NCBI GenBank assembly: GCA_903927615.1
Contig: CAIYNU010000017.1
Span: forward strand, 97,672-161,671
Length of the DNA stretch: 64,000 nt
Direction: 5' to 3'
From: an uncultured Rhodospirillales bacterium
GTDB lineage: Bacteria > Pseudomonadota > Alphaproteobacteria > Azospirillales > Azospirillaceae
Positions 35,022-42,746 of the stretch are shown here, in pieces. The position numbers and the translations under genes are program-made. The notes below the pieces were generated by a model that saw only the letters and a list, made by a program, of their open reading frames with translations, searched no databases and was not told the origin of the DNA. Each line of letters starts with the position of its first letter. The first letter of the stretch is position 1.

Positions 35022-35036
35022 GCCTAATATTTAGGC
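35022..35036. promoter_or_regulatory. Palindrome upstream of glnB
   Basis: GCCTAA-TAT-TTAGGC is a perfect 6-bp inverted repeat about 75 bp upstream of the sigma-54 -24 element. It may be an activator site or part of an AT-rich bend; no family assignment. Confidence 0.3.
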
Positions 35037-35043
35037 TATTATC

Positions 35044-35060
35044 TGCACAAAGTGGTAGCA
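35044..35060 (+). promoter_or_regulatory. Weak NtrC-like enhancer upstream of glnB
   Basis: TGCACAAAGTGGTAGCA keeps the TGCAC left half and a GCA right end of the NtrC consensus, but the right half is imperfect. It sits about 50-65 bp upstream of the predicted -24 element. Reported as a weak candidate only. Confidence 0.3.
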
Positions 35061-35111
35061 GTCGCGTGCTGGCGGTGGCAATCTGAGCGGGATCTGGGTT
35101 ATGGCCATCGT

Positions 35112-35127
35112 TGGCACGCGCCATGCA
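35112..35127 (+). promoter_or_regulatory. Sigma-54 (-24/-12) promoter of glnB
   Basis: TGGCACG-CGCC-ATGCA matches the consensus TGGCACG-N4-TTGCW at 11 of 12 positions and has the required GG-N10-GC spacing (GG 35113-35114, GC 35125-35126). The expected start point is near 35138, at the beginning of the 29-bp repeat array. In related bacteria glnB-glnA is transcribed from a sigma-54/NtrC promoter under nitrogen limitation, so the context agrees. Confidence 0.65.
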
Positions 35128-35140
35128 CGTCTAGCCGCAG

Positions 35141-35216
35141 ACGGCGACGAGCGCCTGGACCAGCCAGGGACGGCGACGAGCGCCCGGGCCGGCCGGGAAC
35201 GGCGACGAGCGCCCGG
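35141..35216 (+). repeat. 29-bp tandem repeat with a hairpin in each full unit, glnB leader
   Basis: ACGGCGACGAGCGCC(T/C)GG occurs at 35141, 35170 and 35199, exactly 29 bp apart. Full unit 1 carries CCTGG-ACCAG-CCAGG and full unit 2 CCCGG-GCCGG-CCGGG, so both arms change together and the stem is kept. The third unit is truncated. The array lies between the predicted start of transcription and the glnB start codon. Confidence 0.85.
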
Positions 35217-35222
35217 GGTTGA

Positions 35223-35582
<360 letters not shown>

Positions 35583-35634
35583 CCCTGTCAGTCATGGTTC
35601 GGATTGTTCTAACCGTTGGAAGACGCTGAGGTCT

Positions 35635-35671
35635 GGCCCGGGAACCGCTTGATCATGGTCGGTTCCGGGCC
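35635..35671 (+). promoter_or_regulatory. Stem-loop between glnB and glnA
   Basis: GGCCCGGGAACCG (35635-35647) pairs with CGGTTCCGGGCC (35660-35671) around a 12-nt loop, with one bulged base. There is no T-run. It could partly block read-through or stabilise the glnB message, giving unequal glnB and glnA levels. Confidence 0.5.
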
Positions 35672-35804
35672 GGGCTCTCACCGTATCGGCGTTGTCTATG
35701 CCGGGCAGGCATGAGATAAGCAGCCGCTTTTGGCGTCGGTCTCCGGCTTGACGGCTGGTTTGGGCCGGTGCGTTTTTTCAACCTTTGTCTGTGGATTTGG
35801 CCTC

Positions 35805-37214
35805 ATGTCCGATATCAGCAAGGTCTTCGACCTGATCAAAGAGAACGATGTAAAGTACGTCGACCTGCGCTTCACCGATCCCCGGGGAAAATTGCAGCAC
35901 ACCGCCCAGCATGTGGACACCATCAATGAAGAGGTGTTCACCGATGGCATCATGTTCGACGGCTCTTCGATCGCCGGGTGGAAGGCGATCAACGAATCGG
36001 ACATGATCCTGATGCCGGATGCGGCAACGGCGGTGATGGATCCGTTCGCGGCGCAGCCGACGCTGAATCTGTTCTGCGATATCGTCGAGCCTTCGACCGG
36101 CCAGCCCTATCGCCGTGATCCGCGCTCGATTGCCAAGGCGGCGGAAAAGTACATGGCGTCGGCCGGCATCGGCGACACCGCGTATTTCGGACCCGAAGCC
36201 GAGTTCTTCGTGTTCGATGACGTCCGGTTCGAAGTCAGCATGAACCGCGTCTTCTACGAGGTGGATAGCGAGGAAGGACCGTACGTCACCGGCAAGAAGT
36301 TCGATGACGGCAATCTGGGTCATCGTCCGGGGGTGAAGGGCGGCTATTTCCCGGTGCCGCCGGTGGACAGCGCCTCGGATCTGCGCGCCGAGATGGTCAG
36401 CGTCATGGCCGAGATGGGCGTCGAAGTCGAGAAACACCACCACGAAGTGGCGCCCTCGCAACACGAACTGGGCATCAAGTTTTCCACGCTGGTCAAGTCG
36501 GCCGACAACATCCAGATTTACAAGTACGTTGTGCATAACGTCGCCCATGCCTACGGCAAGTCGGCGACCTTCATGCCGAAGCCGGTGTTTGGTGACAACG
36601 GTTCGGGCATGCACACCCATCAGTCGATCTGGAAGGACGGCAAGCCGCTGTTCGCCGGTTCCGGCTATGCCGACCTGTCGGATACCGCGCTGTACTATAT
36701 CGGCGGCATCATCAAGCATGCCAAGGCGCTGAATGCCTTCACCAACCCGCTGACCAACAGCTACAAGCGGCTGGTTCCGGGCTACGAGGCCCCGGTGTTG
36801 CTGGCCTATTCGGCCCGCAATCGCTCGGCGTCGTGTCGTATTCCGTACTCGGCGAGCCCGAAGGGCAAGCGCGTTGAGGTTCGCTTCCCGGATCCGGGCG
36901 CCAATCCCTACCTGGCCTTCGCGGCGATGCTGATGGCCGGTCTGGATGGCATCCGGAACAAGATTCATCCCGGCGATGCCATGGATAAGAACCTCTATGA
37001 CCTGCCGCCGGATGAGCTGGCCCAGGTGCCGACGGTGTGCGGTTCGTTGCGCGAGGCGCTGGGCGCGCTTCGGGCCGATCGCGCCTTCCTGGAGCAGGGC
37101 GACGTGTTCTGTTCCGACTTCATCGACTCGTATATCGATTTGAAGATGGAAGAGTTGCTGGCCTTCGAGACCTCGCCGCATCCCATCGAGTACAAGATGT
37201 ACTACTCGGTCTGA
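35805..37214 (+). CDS. glnA: Glutamine synthetase type I
   Basis: ATP-dependent condensation of ammonia with glutamate; dodecameric cytoplasmic enzyme. 469 residues, class GSI-beta. Motifs: [18 protein letters not shown] near residue 50, [14 protein letters not shown] and the ATP-binding segment [16 protein letters not shown]. The adenylylation site is Tyr398 in [10 protein letters not shown], so it can be switched by GlnE under PII control. ATG 35805 gives the canonical [11 protein letters not shown] start; the upstream in-frame extension is not conserved. glnB is 222 bp upstream. A strong intrinsic terminator follows. Confidence 0.98.
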   Translation: MSDISKVFDLIKENDVKYVDLRFTDPRGKLQHTAQHVDTINEEVFTDGIMFDGSSIAGWKAINESDMILMPDAATAVMDPFAAQPTLNLFCDIVEPSTGQPYRRDPRSIAKAAEKYMASAGIGDTAYFGPEAEFFVFDDVRFEVSMNRVFYEVDSEEGPYVTGKKFDDGNLGHRPGVKGGYFPVPPVDSASDLRAEMVSVMAEMGVEVEKHHHEVAPSQHELGIKFSTLVKSADNIQIYKYVVHNVAHAYGKSATFMPKPVFGDNGSGMHTHQSIWKDGKPLFAGSGYADLSDTALYYIGGIIKHAKALNAFTNPLTNSYKRLVPGYEAPVLLAYSARNRSASCRIPYSASPKGKRVEVRFPDPGANPYLAFAAMLMAGLDGIRNKIHPGDAMDKNLYDLPPDELAQVPTVCGSLREALGALRADRAFLEQGDVFCSDFIDSYIDLKMEELLAFETSPHPIEYKMYYSV

Positions 37215-37240
37215 TCGGCGTCGGTTCCAGAATCGGGAAG

Positions 37241-37268
37241 GGGCCGTCCTGCGGGGCGGCCCTTTTTT
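37241..37268 (+). terminator. Rho-independent terminator of glnA
   Basis: GGGCCGTCC-TGCG-GGGCGGCCC is a 9-bp stem (one G-U pair) with a tetraloop, immediately followed by TTTTTT at 37263-37268. It lies 27 bp after the glnA stop. Confidence 0.93.
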
Positions 37269-37401
37269 CGGGCCTCGGCCGACACCAAAAGAAGATCGCA
37301 TTCCCCAACCCGCAGTCCTCTGGTATCATCGCCGATAAGGCCCTGCGCAGAGCGAGAGGGCCGGGTGGCGGGTGGTGTTATGTTTCGGAAGGGCGACAGG
37401 A

Positions 37402-37791
37402 ATGCGTGGATGGGCAGCAGCGGTCTTTTCAGCAATGCTGGTGGTGAATGTCGGCACCGCGCGGGCCGAGCAACAGTCTTCCCCCGCGACGCTTCAATTC
37501 CCACCGCTCACGTCCCAGCAGCTTGTCCTCAACTGCGCCATGAGCGGGATGGTCTTTGTCACGGCAACGGCGCTTGGCCTGTTTAAGCCGATGACGGCGG
37601 CGGTCCATCTGGTGCCGTTCGCACCGTTGAACGAAGCTATTTACGGCTGTGGCTTGGGTGCCGCCACGGCGGTGGGGTTTCAGTCGCTCTTGGGTCTGCT
37701 GCCGCCCATTCCGCTGCCCCAACCGCCTTCCGACAGTGTCGACAGCCAACGCCCCCCGACGTTCGTGACGACTGCCGGGTCTGCCCATTAG
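37402..37791 (+). CDS. Small exported protein with a central hydrophobic segment, unknown function
   Basis: A 129-residue protein with a signal peptide (MRGWAAAVFSAMLVVNVGTA, cleavage likely after ARA). One or two Gly/Ala/Leu-rich hydrophobic stretches follow (MSGMVFVTATALGLF and IYGCGLGAATAVGFQSLLGL), with a Pro/Ser-rich C-terminal tail. Not recognised. The ATG at 37402 has AGG directly upstream, spaced tightly; an earlier GTG at 37372 adds ten residues. It stands alone between glnA and fliN. Confidence 0.6.
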   Translation: MRGWAAAVFSAMLVVNVGTARAEQQSSPATLQFPPLTSQQLVLNCAMSGMVFVTATALGLFKPMTAAVHLVPFAPLNEAIYGCGLGAATAVGFQSLLGLLPPIPLPQPPSDSVDSQRPPTFVTTAGSAH

Positions 37792-37865
37792 GCCATCGGC
37801 CAAGCCTACCTGGATCCGGACCCCGTGGGCCCGGATCACGGCATGACCGGGGCAACGCCGGTGCG

Positions 37866-38123
37866 CTAGTGCCGTTGGCCGGTGCTTTTGACGAAGTCGG
37901 TGATTTGGATCGCCAAGCGATCTTCGACAATGGCCACCTGCCCGCGCGCCACCAGAATGCCGGCAGCCAAAATGTCCGAGGGGGCACTGATATTGCGGTT
38001 CAGTTCCACCACGGCACCGCGACCGAGCTTCAGCACGTCGCTGACCCGCAGAACCGCGGTTCCGAGGACGACCCGCAACTCCACTTCAGCTTCATGGATG
38101 GCAGTCTGTTTATCGTCAGTCAT
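37866..38123 (-). CDS. fliN: FliN-type flagellar motor switch protein, orphan
   Basis: An 85-residue SpoA/FliN domain: VELRVVLGTAVLRVSDVLKL, GRGAVVELNRNISAPSDILA and VARGQVAIVEDRLAIQITDF, the FliN C-terminal fold. The length fits the short FliN form. In a motile bacterium FliN is part of the switch complex that CheY-P contacts. No other flagellar gene lies in the window, so either flagellar genes are dispersed in this genome or this is a related type III secretion-like SpoA protein. Head-to-head spacing to the 38415 gene is about 290 bp. Confidence 0.82.
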   Translation of the reverse strand: MTDDKQTAIHEAEVELRVVLGTAVLRVSDVLKLGRGAVVELNRNISAPSDILAAGILVARGQVAIVEDRLAIQITDFVKSTGQRH

Positions 38124-38414
38124 GCTTCAGTGTAACAGGCCGTCTTGCGAAAGACACGCCATTTTTGCCGCCGGGTTCCCGACCGGCGGCGGGAGGCTAC
38201 CCGGCATCGGGAGGGGGCCGTCCGGGGCAACCGTCCAAGAGGATGGCCGCGTCCGTCGGTATCTGGTAGACAGCCGAACGTCACCGATCTTTCCGTGACC
38301 GATCAGGCGGGACCGGGCCAGGTCGGCTGATCAAGCCGAGGTCCGGGCACTATTTTAGCCGCCGCTGAGCGTGATGCCGGCAGGTATGGTTCATGGCTCG
38401 ACGAGGACCGATTT

Positions 38415-38795
38415 ATGAGAGAACTTCGTTGCATTATTCTTTCAAATCAAGAGTTTGTTAGTGCAATCATCGAATTTAAGAGAAAAAGTCGGTTATCTTT
38501 ACCGATTGGAACGGTAAGCGGCGTCGACTTTGTCGTGACCGGCGATACGATCATCAGCAAAATAAAATTGACAAACGACTATAACGAGACTTCGGAAATG
38601 CTGATCGACGCGACCGAGGCCGCGGCCGCCGTGGTTAACTATTGTCTGGAGCGAAAGGTTCCCATAGCCCGGACGTATACCAAGAAGATTGAAGTTATCG
38701 ATGGTCAACTGACGCTGGTCATGACCATGACTGTCGACACCAGTAAACCCATGAAGCACCAATCGGCCAAGGAGGGCGCCGGTCGTCAGAAATAA
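38415..38795 (+). CDS. Unrecognised 126-residue protein with AT-rich 5' end
   Basis: A soluble protein without signal peptide or membrane span (MRELRCIILSNQEFVSAIIE, FKRKSRLSLPIGTVSGVDFV, KIKLTNDYNETSEMLIDATE). The pattern of alternating strands suggests a small beta/alpha domain. I recognise no family. The first 200 bases are much more AT-rich than the surroundings (for example codons around 38430-38520), which suggests either horizontal origin or selection at the start. No operon partner: the next gene is on the other strand. Confidence 0.6.
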   Translation: MRELRCIILSNQEFVSAIIEFKRKSRLSLPIGTVSGVDFVVTGDTIISKIKLTNDYNETSEMLIDATEAAAAVVNYCLERKVPIARTYTKKIEVIDGQLTLVMTMTVDTSKPMKHQSAKEGAGRQK

Positions 38796-38856
38796 CCGGT
38801 GAGGATATTCGAAAATTTCTTTGGCCCGGCGACTCTCTGGCGGTGACTGTTACGGG

Positions 38857-39324
38857 TTATTGGAATGCGTGATGAAGTACGCGGTCGCCGGCGTGAATCC
38901 CGAGCCGTCCGGCGACGCCGGCATTGACCTCGAGCACGGCGGTGACCGGTGCCGTCGACGCGATGATCGCGGTCGAACCGGGGGCGGCGTTGCGATGAAT
39001 GTTGGTGATGCGGCCATCCCGGGCGATAAAGATCAGGTCGAGAGGGAGAAACGTGTTGCGCATCCAAAATGTGGCGATCTCTTCCGAACCCAGCAAGAAC
39101 AGCATGCCGGCATCTTCGGGCATGGAGTCGCGAAACATCAATCCCCGTTCGAGTTGTTCGGGGGCCTCGGCGACTTCAACCACGAAGTGATGTCGGGCCC
39201 CGGTCGACGTGGCGATGGTCACGTCCGACCGGCCGAAGGTGACGACGCCCGAGGCGTCGTCAGCCAGGACGGCTTGCGGTGCGAAGAGGATCAGGAGCAA
39301 CAGCAGGACAGTGTGGCCGTTCAT
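38857..39324 (-). CDS. DUF192 family exported protein
   Basis: A 155-residue protein with a signal peptide (MNGHTVLLLLLILFAPQAVL, then ADDASG). It has the DUF192 core: HHFVVEVAEAPEQLERGLMF, MPEDAGMLFLLGSEEIATFW, MRNTFLPLDLIFI and AVLEVNAGVAGRLGIHAGD. The family is small, periplasmic or soluble, of unknown biochemical role. It starts 5 bp after the stop of the 192-residue coiled-coil protein upstream on the same strand, forming the last gene of a probable three-gene operon (40471 to 38857). Confidence 0.9.
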   Translation of the reverse strand: MNGHTVLLLLLILFAPQAVLADDASGVVTFGRSDVTIATSTGARHHFVVEVAEAPEQLERGLMFRDSMPEDAGMLFLLGSEEIATFWMRNTFLPLDLIFIARDGRITNIHRNAAPGSTAIIASTAPVTAVLEVNAGVAGRLGIHAGDRVLHHAFQ

Positions 39325-39329
39325 CGGGA

Positions 39330-39908
39330 CTACCTTGAGGACGGGGTCAATGGAGAGGGTGAGACCGGTTGGGCGGCATCACCGGTCAGCAGGTCAGGCG
39401 GTGCCGCGGCGGTGGCCTTGACCACGGTGCCCGGTCGGGTGTGGAAGCGGCGCAGGGCGCGCTCGCGCGCTTCGCCCTCGGTTCGTGCCCACACCAGATA
39501 GTCACGTCCACGCGCCCATTCCTGAGAGACCACGGGATGGCTATCCGGACGGGGCGGGGTGGGGTTGACCAGTGTGACGATCCAATCCTTTTCGCCGAGC
39601 TGGCGACGATTGTTAATCAACCACAGTCGTTTATTGCTAGACGTCTGGTGCCTGAGCAGCTCGGCCCGCAGACCATTGAGGTCGTTCTGTATTTTTGTGT
39701 TGGCGTCGGTCTGCTCCTCGTTCTGCTTGGTGATGGCCTTTTCTTCCTCCAGCATATTTTCGATCATCATCAGGAGTTTTTGTTCCCGTTCCGACGCGGT
39801 CCGGCAACGCCACCGCGCCTTGGCGATTTCGCGCAGGAACTGAAATGCCAGCCCCCCAAACCAGGCGGTGAGAATCAAGGCAATGACCATACCGAGCAGT
39901 GTATTCAC
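39330..39908 (-). CDS. Membrane-anchored coiled-coil protein B of a coupled pair
   Basis: A 192-residue protein with one N-terminal span (LLGMVIALILTAWFGGLAFQ), a long helical region with heptad character (about residues 35-100, EREQKLLMMIENMLEEEKAI) and a C-terminal soluble segment containing WIVTLVNPTPPRPDSHPVVS and YLVWARTEGEARERALRRF. Not recognised. Its start overlaps the stop of protein A by ATGA (39905-39908), so the pair are translated together and probably form a complex in the inner membrane. Precedes the DUF192 gene by 5 bp. Confidence 0.68.
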   Translation of the reverse strand: MNTLLGMVIALILTAWFGGLAFQFLREIAKARWRCRTASEREQKLLMMIENMLEEEKAITKQNEEQTDANTKIQNDLNGLRAELLRHQTSSNKRLWLINNRRQLGEKDWIVTLVNPTPPRPDSHPVVSQEWARGRDYLVWARTEGEARERALRRFHTRPGTVVKATAAAPPDLLTGDAAQPVSPSPLTPSSR

Positions 39909-40471
39909 CGGCTGCGATCCAAAACTCGAGTTGGCTGGCCTTCGAGAAGGTGTTTTTGGTAGCCCAGCTTGTCGGGAAAGAAGAGGTCAAGCTGGTTTGC
40001 GGCTTCATCCGGTGTAAAGGCCCAAATTTCCGCCAGATTAAGGTGGCGCCAGATGGGATTGTAAAGTTCCGAAGAGGGCTTCAGAAGGGGGGAGCCGCTG
40101 GTCGCGGCCACCCTTGCCACATGCTTGGCCTGGCCGATCCGGGCTTCGCCGATCTCGTGGATGAAGTCCGGTGGGCGGGAAGCCGCGGCCGCCACCTGTC
40201 GTTTGAGCGCTTGCACTTCGCTATTCAGGCGAGACCGCTGAGACTCCAGTTGTTGGGATTCCGCTTGGAGCGCCCGCAGGCGATTGCGGACCACCAGACC
40301 TTCCCGGGCAGCCTCAAGGTACCCCTTTTCCGCATCGGCGACCTTGAACAACCGGACGATCATCGGCGGTACGACGACGCGGAACAACAAGCTGACCCCA
40401 AGGCCAAGCATCAGGGTCGCCATCAGGGCGGACAGCATGAAGGTGAAGGTGTCGAACTGGGCGCTGGACAT
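39905..40471 (-). CDS. Membrane-anchored coiled-coil protein A of a coupled pair
   Basis: A 188-residue protein with an N-terminal span (FMLSALMATLMLGLGVSLLF), a long coiled-coil helix (about residues 50-105, LRALQAESQQLESQRSRLNS) and a C-terminal domain including GEARIGQAKHVARVAATSG and IWRHLNLAEIWAFTPDEAAN. Not recognised. ATG 40471 gives a short cytoplasmic N-tail; the longer frame upstream to 40678 contains no conserved sequence. Coupled to protein B by an ATGA overlap. The two are similar in architecture but not obviously in sequence. Confidence 0.65.
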   Translation of the reverse strand: MSSAQFDTFTFMLSALMATLMLGLGVSLLFRVVVPPMIVRLFKVADAEKGYLEAAREGLVVRNRLRALQAESQQLESQRSRLNSEVQALKRQVAAAASRPPDFIHEIGEARIGQAKHVARVAATSGSPLLKPSSELYNPIWRHLNLAEIWAFTPDEAANQLDLFFPDKLGYQKHLLEGQPTRVLDRSR

Positions 40472-40858
40472 GACACGACAGGTGGGGTGCTTATCCCGGA
40501 TACCATGGCGTGCGCGCCGGACTTTGTCCATCTCCAGCGGGGCGGGCGGTGGATGCCGACGCAGGCAGGCAGCAAGGGGGCGGCGATCACCGGCCGATGT
40601 CCGGGCCATGAAAACGCGCAATGGGGTAGCGGTGCCGGTTTTGCCGAGATATGCAGTGCAGGTTTGCGTGACCGACATGCTGACCGGATTTGACCGGTGG
40701 CGCCCTCTCGTGCGGCGGTGCCGGTTGACGCCTCAGCCGCTGTCAACGATATCCGTCGGTCGTTACACGCAGCGCGGCTGGGACGCCCGCCCAGCGTTGG
40801 GGGTTGCTCTGCGCCGGCCCCTCTTGCTAAGGTTAAAATTGCGTAAAGGGGGTGGCCG
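40472..40858. other. Intergenic region before a small FSNG-repeat gene
   Basis: 387 bases with no gene that I can support. It contains long overlapping open frames on both strands that look like chance openings in GC-rich DNA. Promoters for the divergent units must lie here but no clear elements were found. Confidence 0.3.
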
Positions 40859-41200
40859 ATGAACGTTCTTGAGGTTGTGATCTACGCCATGGTGATTGGC
40901 GGTCAACCGCAGACTCTCAAGTGTGTCGAAAGCGACTTGGGGACGGTCAATTGTACCAATGGGCTGACGGCGACCGAGGCTGAGGGCGGGCAAATCCGGT
41001 TCAGCAACGGTGTGACCATCAACCACGCGACGGGCGTTTTCTCGAACGGCATCACCGCACATCGCGACAGCACCGGCTGGTTGGAGTTTTCCAACGGCGT
41101 CGCGGTGCATCGCGATTCGCCTTATCGCTATCGGGTGAGTAACGGCAGTATCTGTCAGTTGACCGAAAAACGGATGGCCGAGTGCCAGGAAGGCCATTGA
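40859..41200 (+). CDS. Small protein with repeated FSNG motifs
   Basis: A 113-residue protein. After an N-terminal segment it repeats a short pattern: CTNGLT, IRFSNGVTIN, GVFSNGITAH, LEFSNGVAVH and YRVSNGSI, about 12-20 residues apart. Two of the repeats are followed by the same HRDS. The repeated F/T-S/T-N-G-V/I beta-hairpin-like unit suggests a small beta-solenoid or ligand-binding surface. I recognise no family. No signal peptide is clear, though four Cys are present. The start follows AAAGGGGGTGG. Confidence 0.6.
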   Translation: MNVLEVVIYAMVIGGQPQTLKCVESDLGTVNCTNGLTATEAEGGQIRFSNGVTINHATGVFSNGITAHRDSTGWLEFSNGVAVHRDSPYRYRVSNGSICQLTEKRMAECQEGH

Positions 41201-41372
41201 GCCCGTGAAGAAGGGCCGCGGACCGGCGGGCAACCAGCACATCGAGAGACGGGAATCGGGAAAGCCTCGATCGGTGAAGAACAGGCGATGAATAACAAGT
41301 CTGAAACTGGAGGGAATCGGGCCTGGGTTGTGGCCACGAAGGTTGCATCCCTGGCCATCTGGGAGGCTGGCG

Positions 41373-42233
41373 ATGGGCGGGAGGATTCTGGTGGCGGGGG
41401 CGACGGGTAATACCGGTCGTGTCTTGGTCAGGGTGCTGGCGAAGAAGGGCGTGGCGGTTCGGGCGGCGGCGAGGGAGCGGTCGCACCTGTTGGGACTGGG
41501 GGCGACCGAGGTCGTCGAAGTGGACTACGGTGACCCGCAGTCTTTGGCCCGCGCGCTACGAGGGGTGGATCGGGTCTATCTGGCGATACCGTTGGCCGTC
41601 GATCTGGTGGCCGTGACCGAACAGGTGGCGGCTGCGGCGGTCAAATCGGGCGTCCGCCATATCGTCAAGCTGTCGGTGATGGGGGCCGATCGGCCGGAAG
41701 AATTGGGGCTGGGCCGCTGGCATCGGGATGCCGAACAGGTGATCGAAAACTCCGGACTGGTCTGGACCCACCTTCGCCCCAACTCCTTTATGCAAAACTT
41801 TATTAATGATCATCTGGGGTCGATGAAGAGCCTGGGGTTGTTTCATGATCCGGTGGGTGCGGGCCGGGTCAGTTACATTGATGTGGAAGATATCGCCGCA
41901 ACGGCGGCCATGGTCCTGACTGAACCCGGCCATGAAAAGCGCATCTACGCCCTGACCGGGCCGGAAGCCGTGTCCAGCCATCAGGTGGCGGCGGCGTTTG
42001 GGCGGGCCGCCGGACGTGAGATACGGTGCGTTGAGGTCAGCGTCGATGCCGCCCGTGATGCCCTGTTCGGCTTCGGCGTTCCGGTTCCGGTGGTGAATGC
42101 CGTTGCCGAACTCTACGTTGCCATGCGTTCCGGACATATGGCGACCGTGACGTCCACCGTGCCCGAGGTGATCGGTCGGTCAGCCCGCACGCTGGCGCAA
42201 TTCACCGCGGACCAGAAGCCGTTGTTCCGATAA
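41373..42233 (+). CDS. NmrA-like NAD(P)-binding protein (atypical SDR)
   Basis: A 286-residue atypical short-chain dehydrogenase. The Rossmann motif is GRILVAGATGNTGRVLVRVL, followed by HIVKLSVMGADR and LRPNSFMQNFINDHLG, the hallmarks of NmrA/QorB-type redox-sensing proteins and NAD(P)H quinone reductases. The substrate is unknown. The ATG at 41373 follows GGGAGG; the upstream in-frame start at 41328 is not supported. It is a lone gene convergent with the response regulator. Confidence 0.88.
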   Translation: MGGRILVAGATGNTGRVLVRVLAKKGVAVRAAARERSHLLGLGATEVVEVDYGDPQSLARALRGVDRVYLAIPLAVDLVAVTEQVAAAAVKSGVRHIVKLSVMGADRPEELGLGRWHRDAEQVIENSGLVWTHLRPNSFMQNFINDHLGSMKSLGLFHDPVGAGRVSYIDVEDIAATAAMVLTEPGHEKRIYALTGPEAVSSHQVAAAFGRAAGREIRCVEVSVDAARDALFGFGVPVPVVNAVAELYVAMRSGHMATVTSTVPEVIGRSARTLAQFTADQKPLFR

Positions 42234-42254
42234 TGGGTCCGGTTCGGGCGCCGG

Positions 42255-42647
42255 TCAACGACTCCGACTGTGGGCGGTCATGACTGAACGGATTTTGGCC
42301 TCCAGAGTCGCCAGCGACAGCGGCTTGGCAATAATGCCGTCGGCGCGGGTATCGGGGTGTTTGGCCTTGGCAATGATCTCGCCGTCGGCATGCCCGGTGA
42401 CCAGAATAACCGGAAGTTTCGCTGTATTAGGGTTGGCCCGAATCGCTTTCAGCACATGAAAGCCGTCTTCCTTCGGCATCACGCAGTCAAGCAAAACCAA
42501 CTCGATGGGCTGGGTGTGGAGAATTTGGAGTGCTTCGGCGCCGCTGCTGGCCTGAAAAATTTCCTGTATGGTAATTTTTTTGAGCATCATGACCAACATC
42601 TGACGCATATAGTCGGAGTCGTCGACGACCAGGGTCCGGATAGTCAT
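42255..42647 (-). CDS. Stand-alone CheY-like response regulator
   Basis: A 130-residue single receiver domain: IRTLVVDDSDYMRQMLVMML with the acidic pair D9/D10, phosphoacceptor Asp in LLDCVMPKEDG near residue 54, the Thr in LVTGHAD and the Lys in AKPLSLATLE. No output domain. The ATG at 42647 is preceded by GGAGGAAAGAG. The hybrid kinase upstream on the same strand ends in an HPt domain, a natural phosphodonor for such a regulator. It could act at a motor switch, but no motor gene is adjacent apart from the distant orphan fliN. Confidence 0.9.
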   Translation of the reverse strand: MTIRTLVVDDSDYMRQMLVMMLKKITIQEIFQASSGAEALQILHTQPIELVLLDCVMPKEDGFHVLKAIRANPNTAKLPVILVTGHADGEIIAKAKHPDTRADGIIAKPLSLATLEAKIRSVMTAHSRSR

Positions 42648-42746
42648 TTCTCTTTCCTCCAACTGGCGGTCGGAATCCACCCCGCGCAATTTGTTACACG
42701 GCGTTGACGCCGGTTACCGGATGGCCAAAGACGGTGTGGCAGACGG

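Noticed and set aside
35141..35216. Small CRISPR or integration repeat array upstream of glnB
   Set aside because: Only two and a half units, no spacers; better explained as a leader tandem repeat.
37866..38795. Motility or type III secretion locus around fliN
   Set aside because: No second flagellar or secretion gene is visible; neighbours are unrelated.
40284..40862. 192-codon plus-strand frame before the FSNG gene
   Set aside because: Overlaps the minus-strand coiled-coil gene A and is Arg/Thr-rich without motifs; probably chance.
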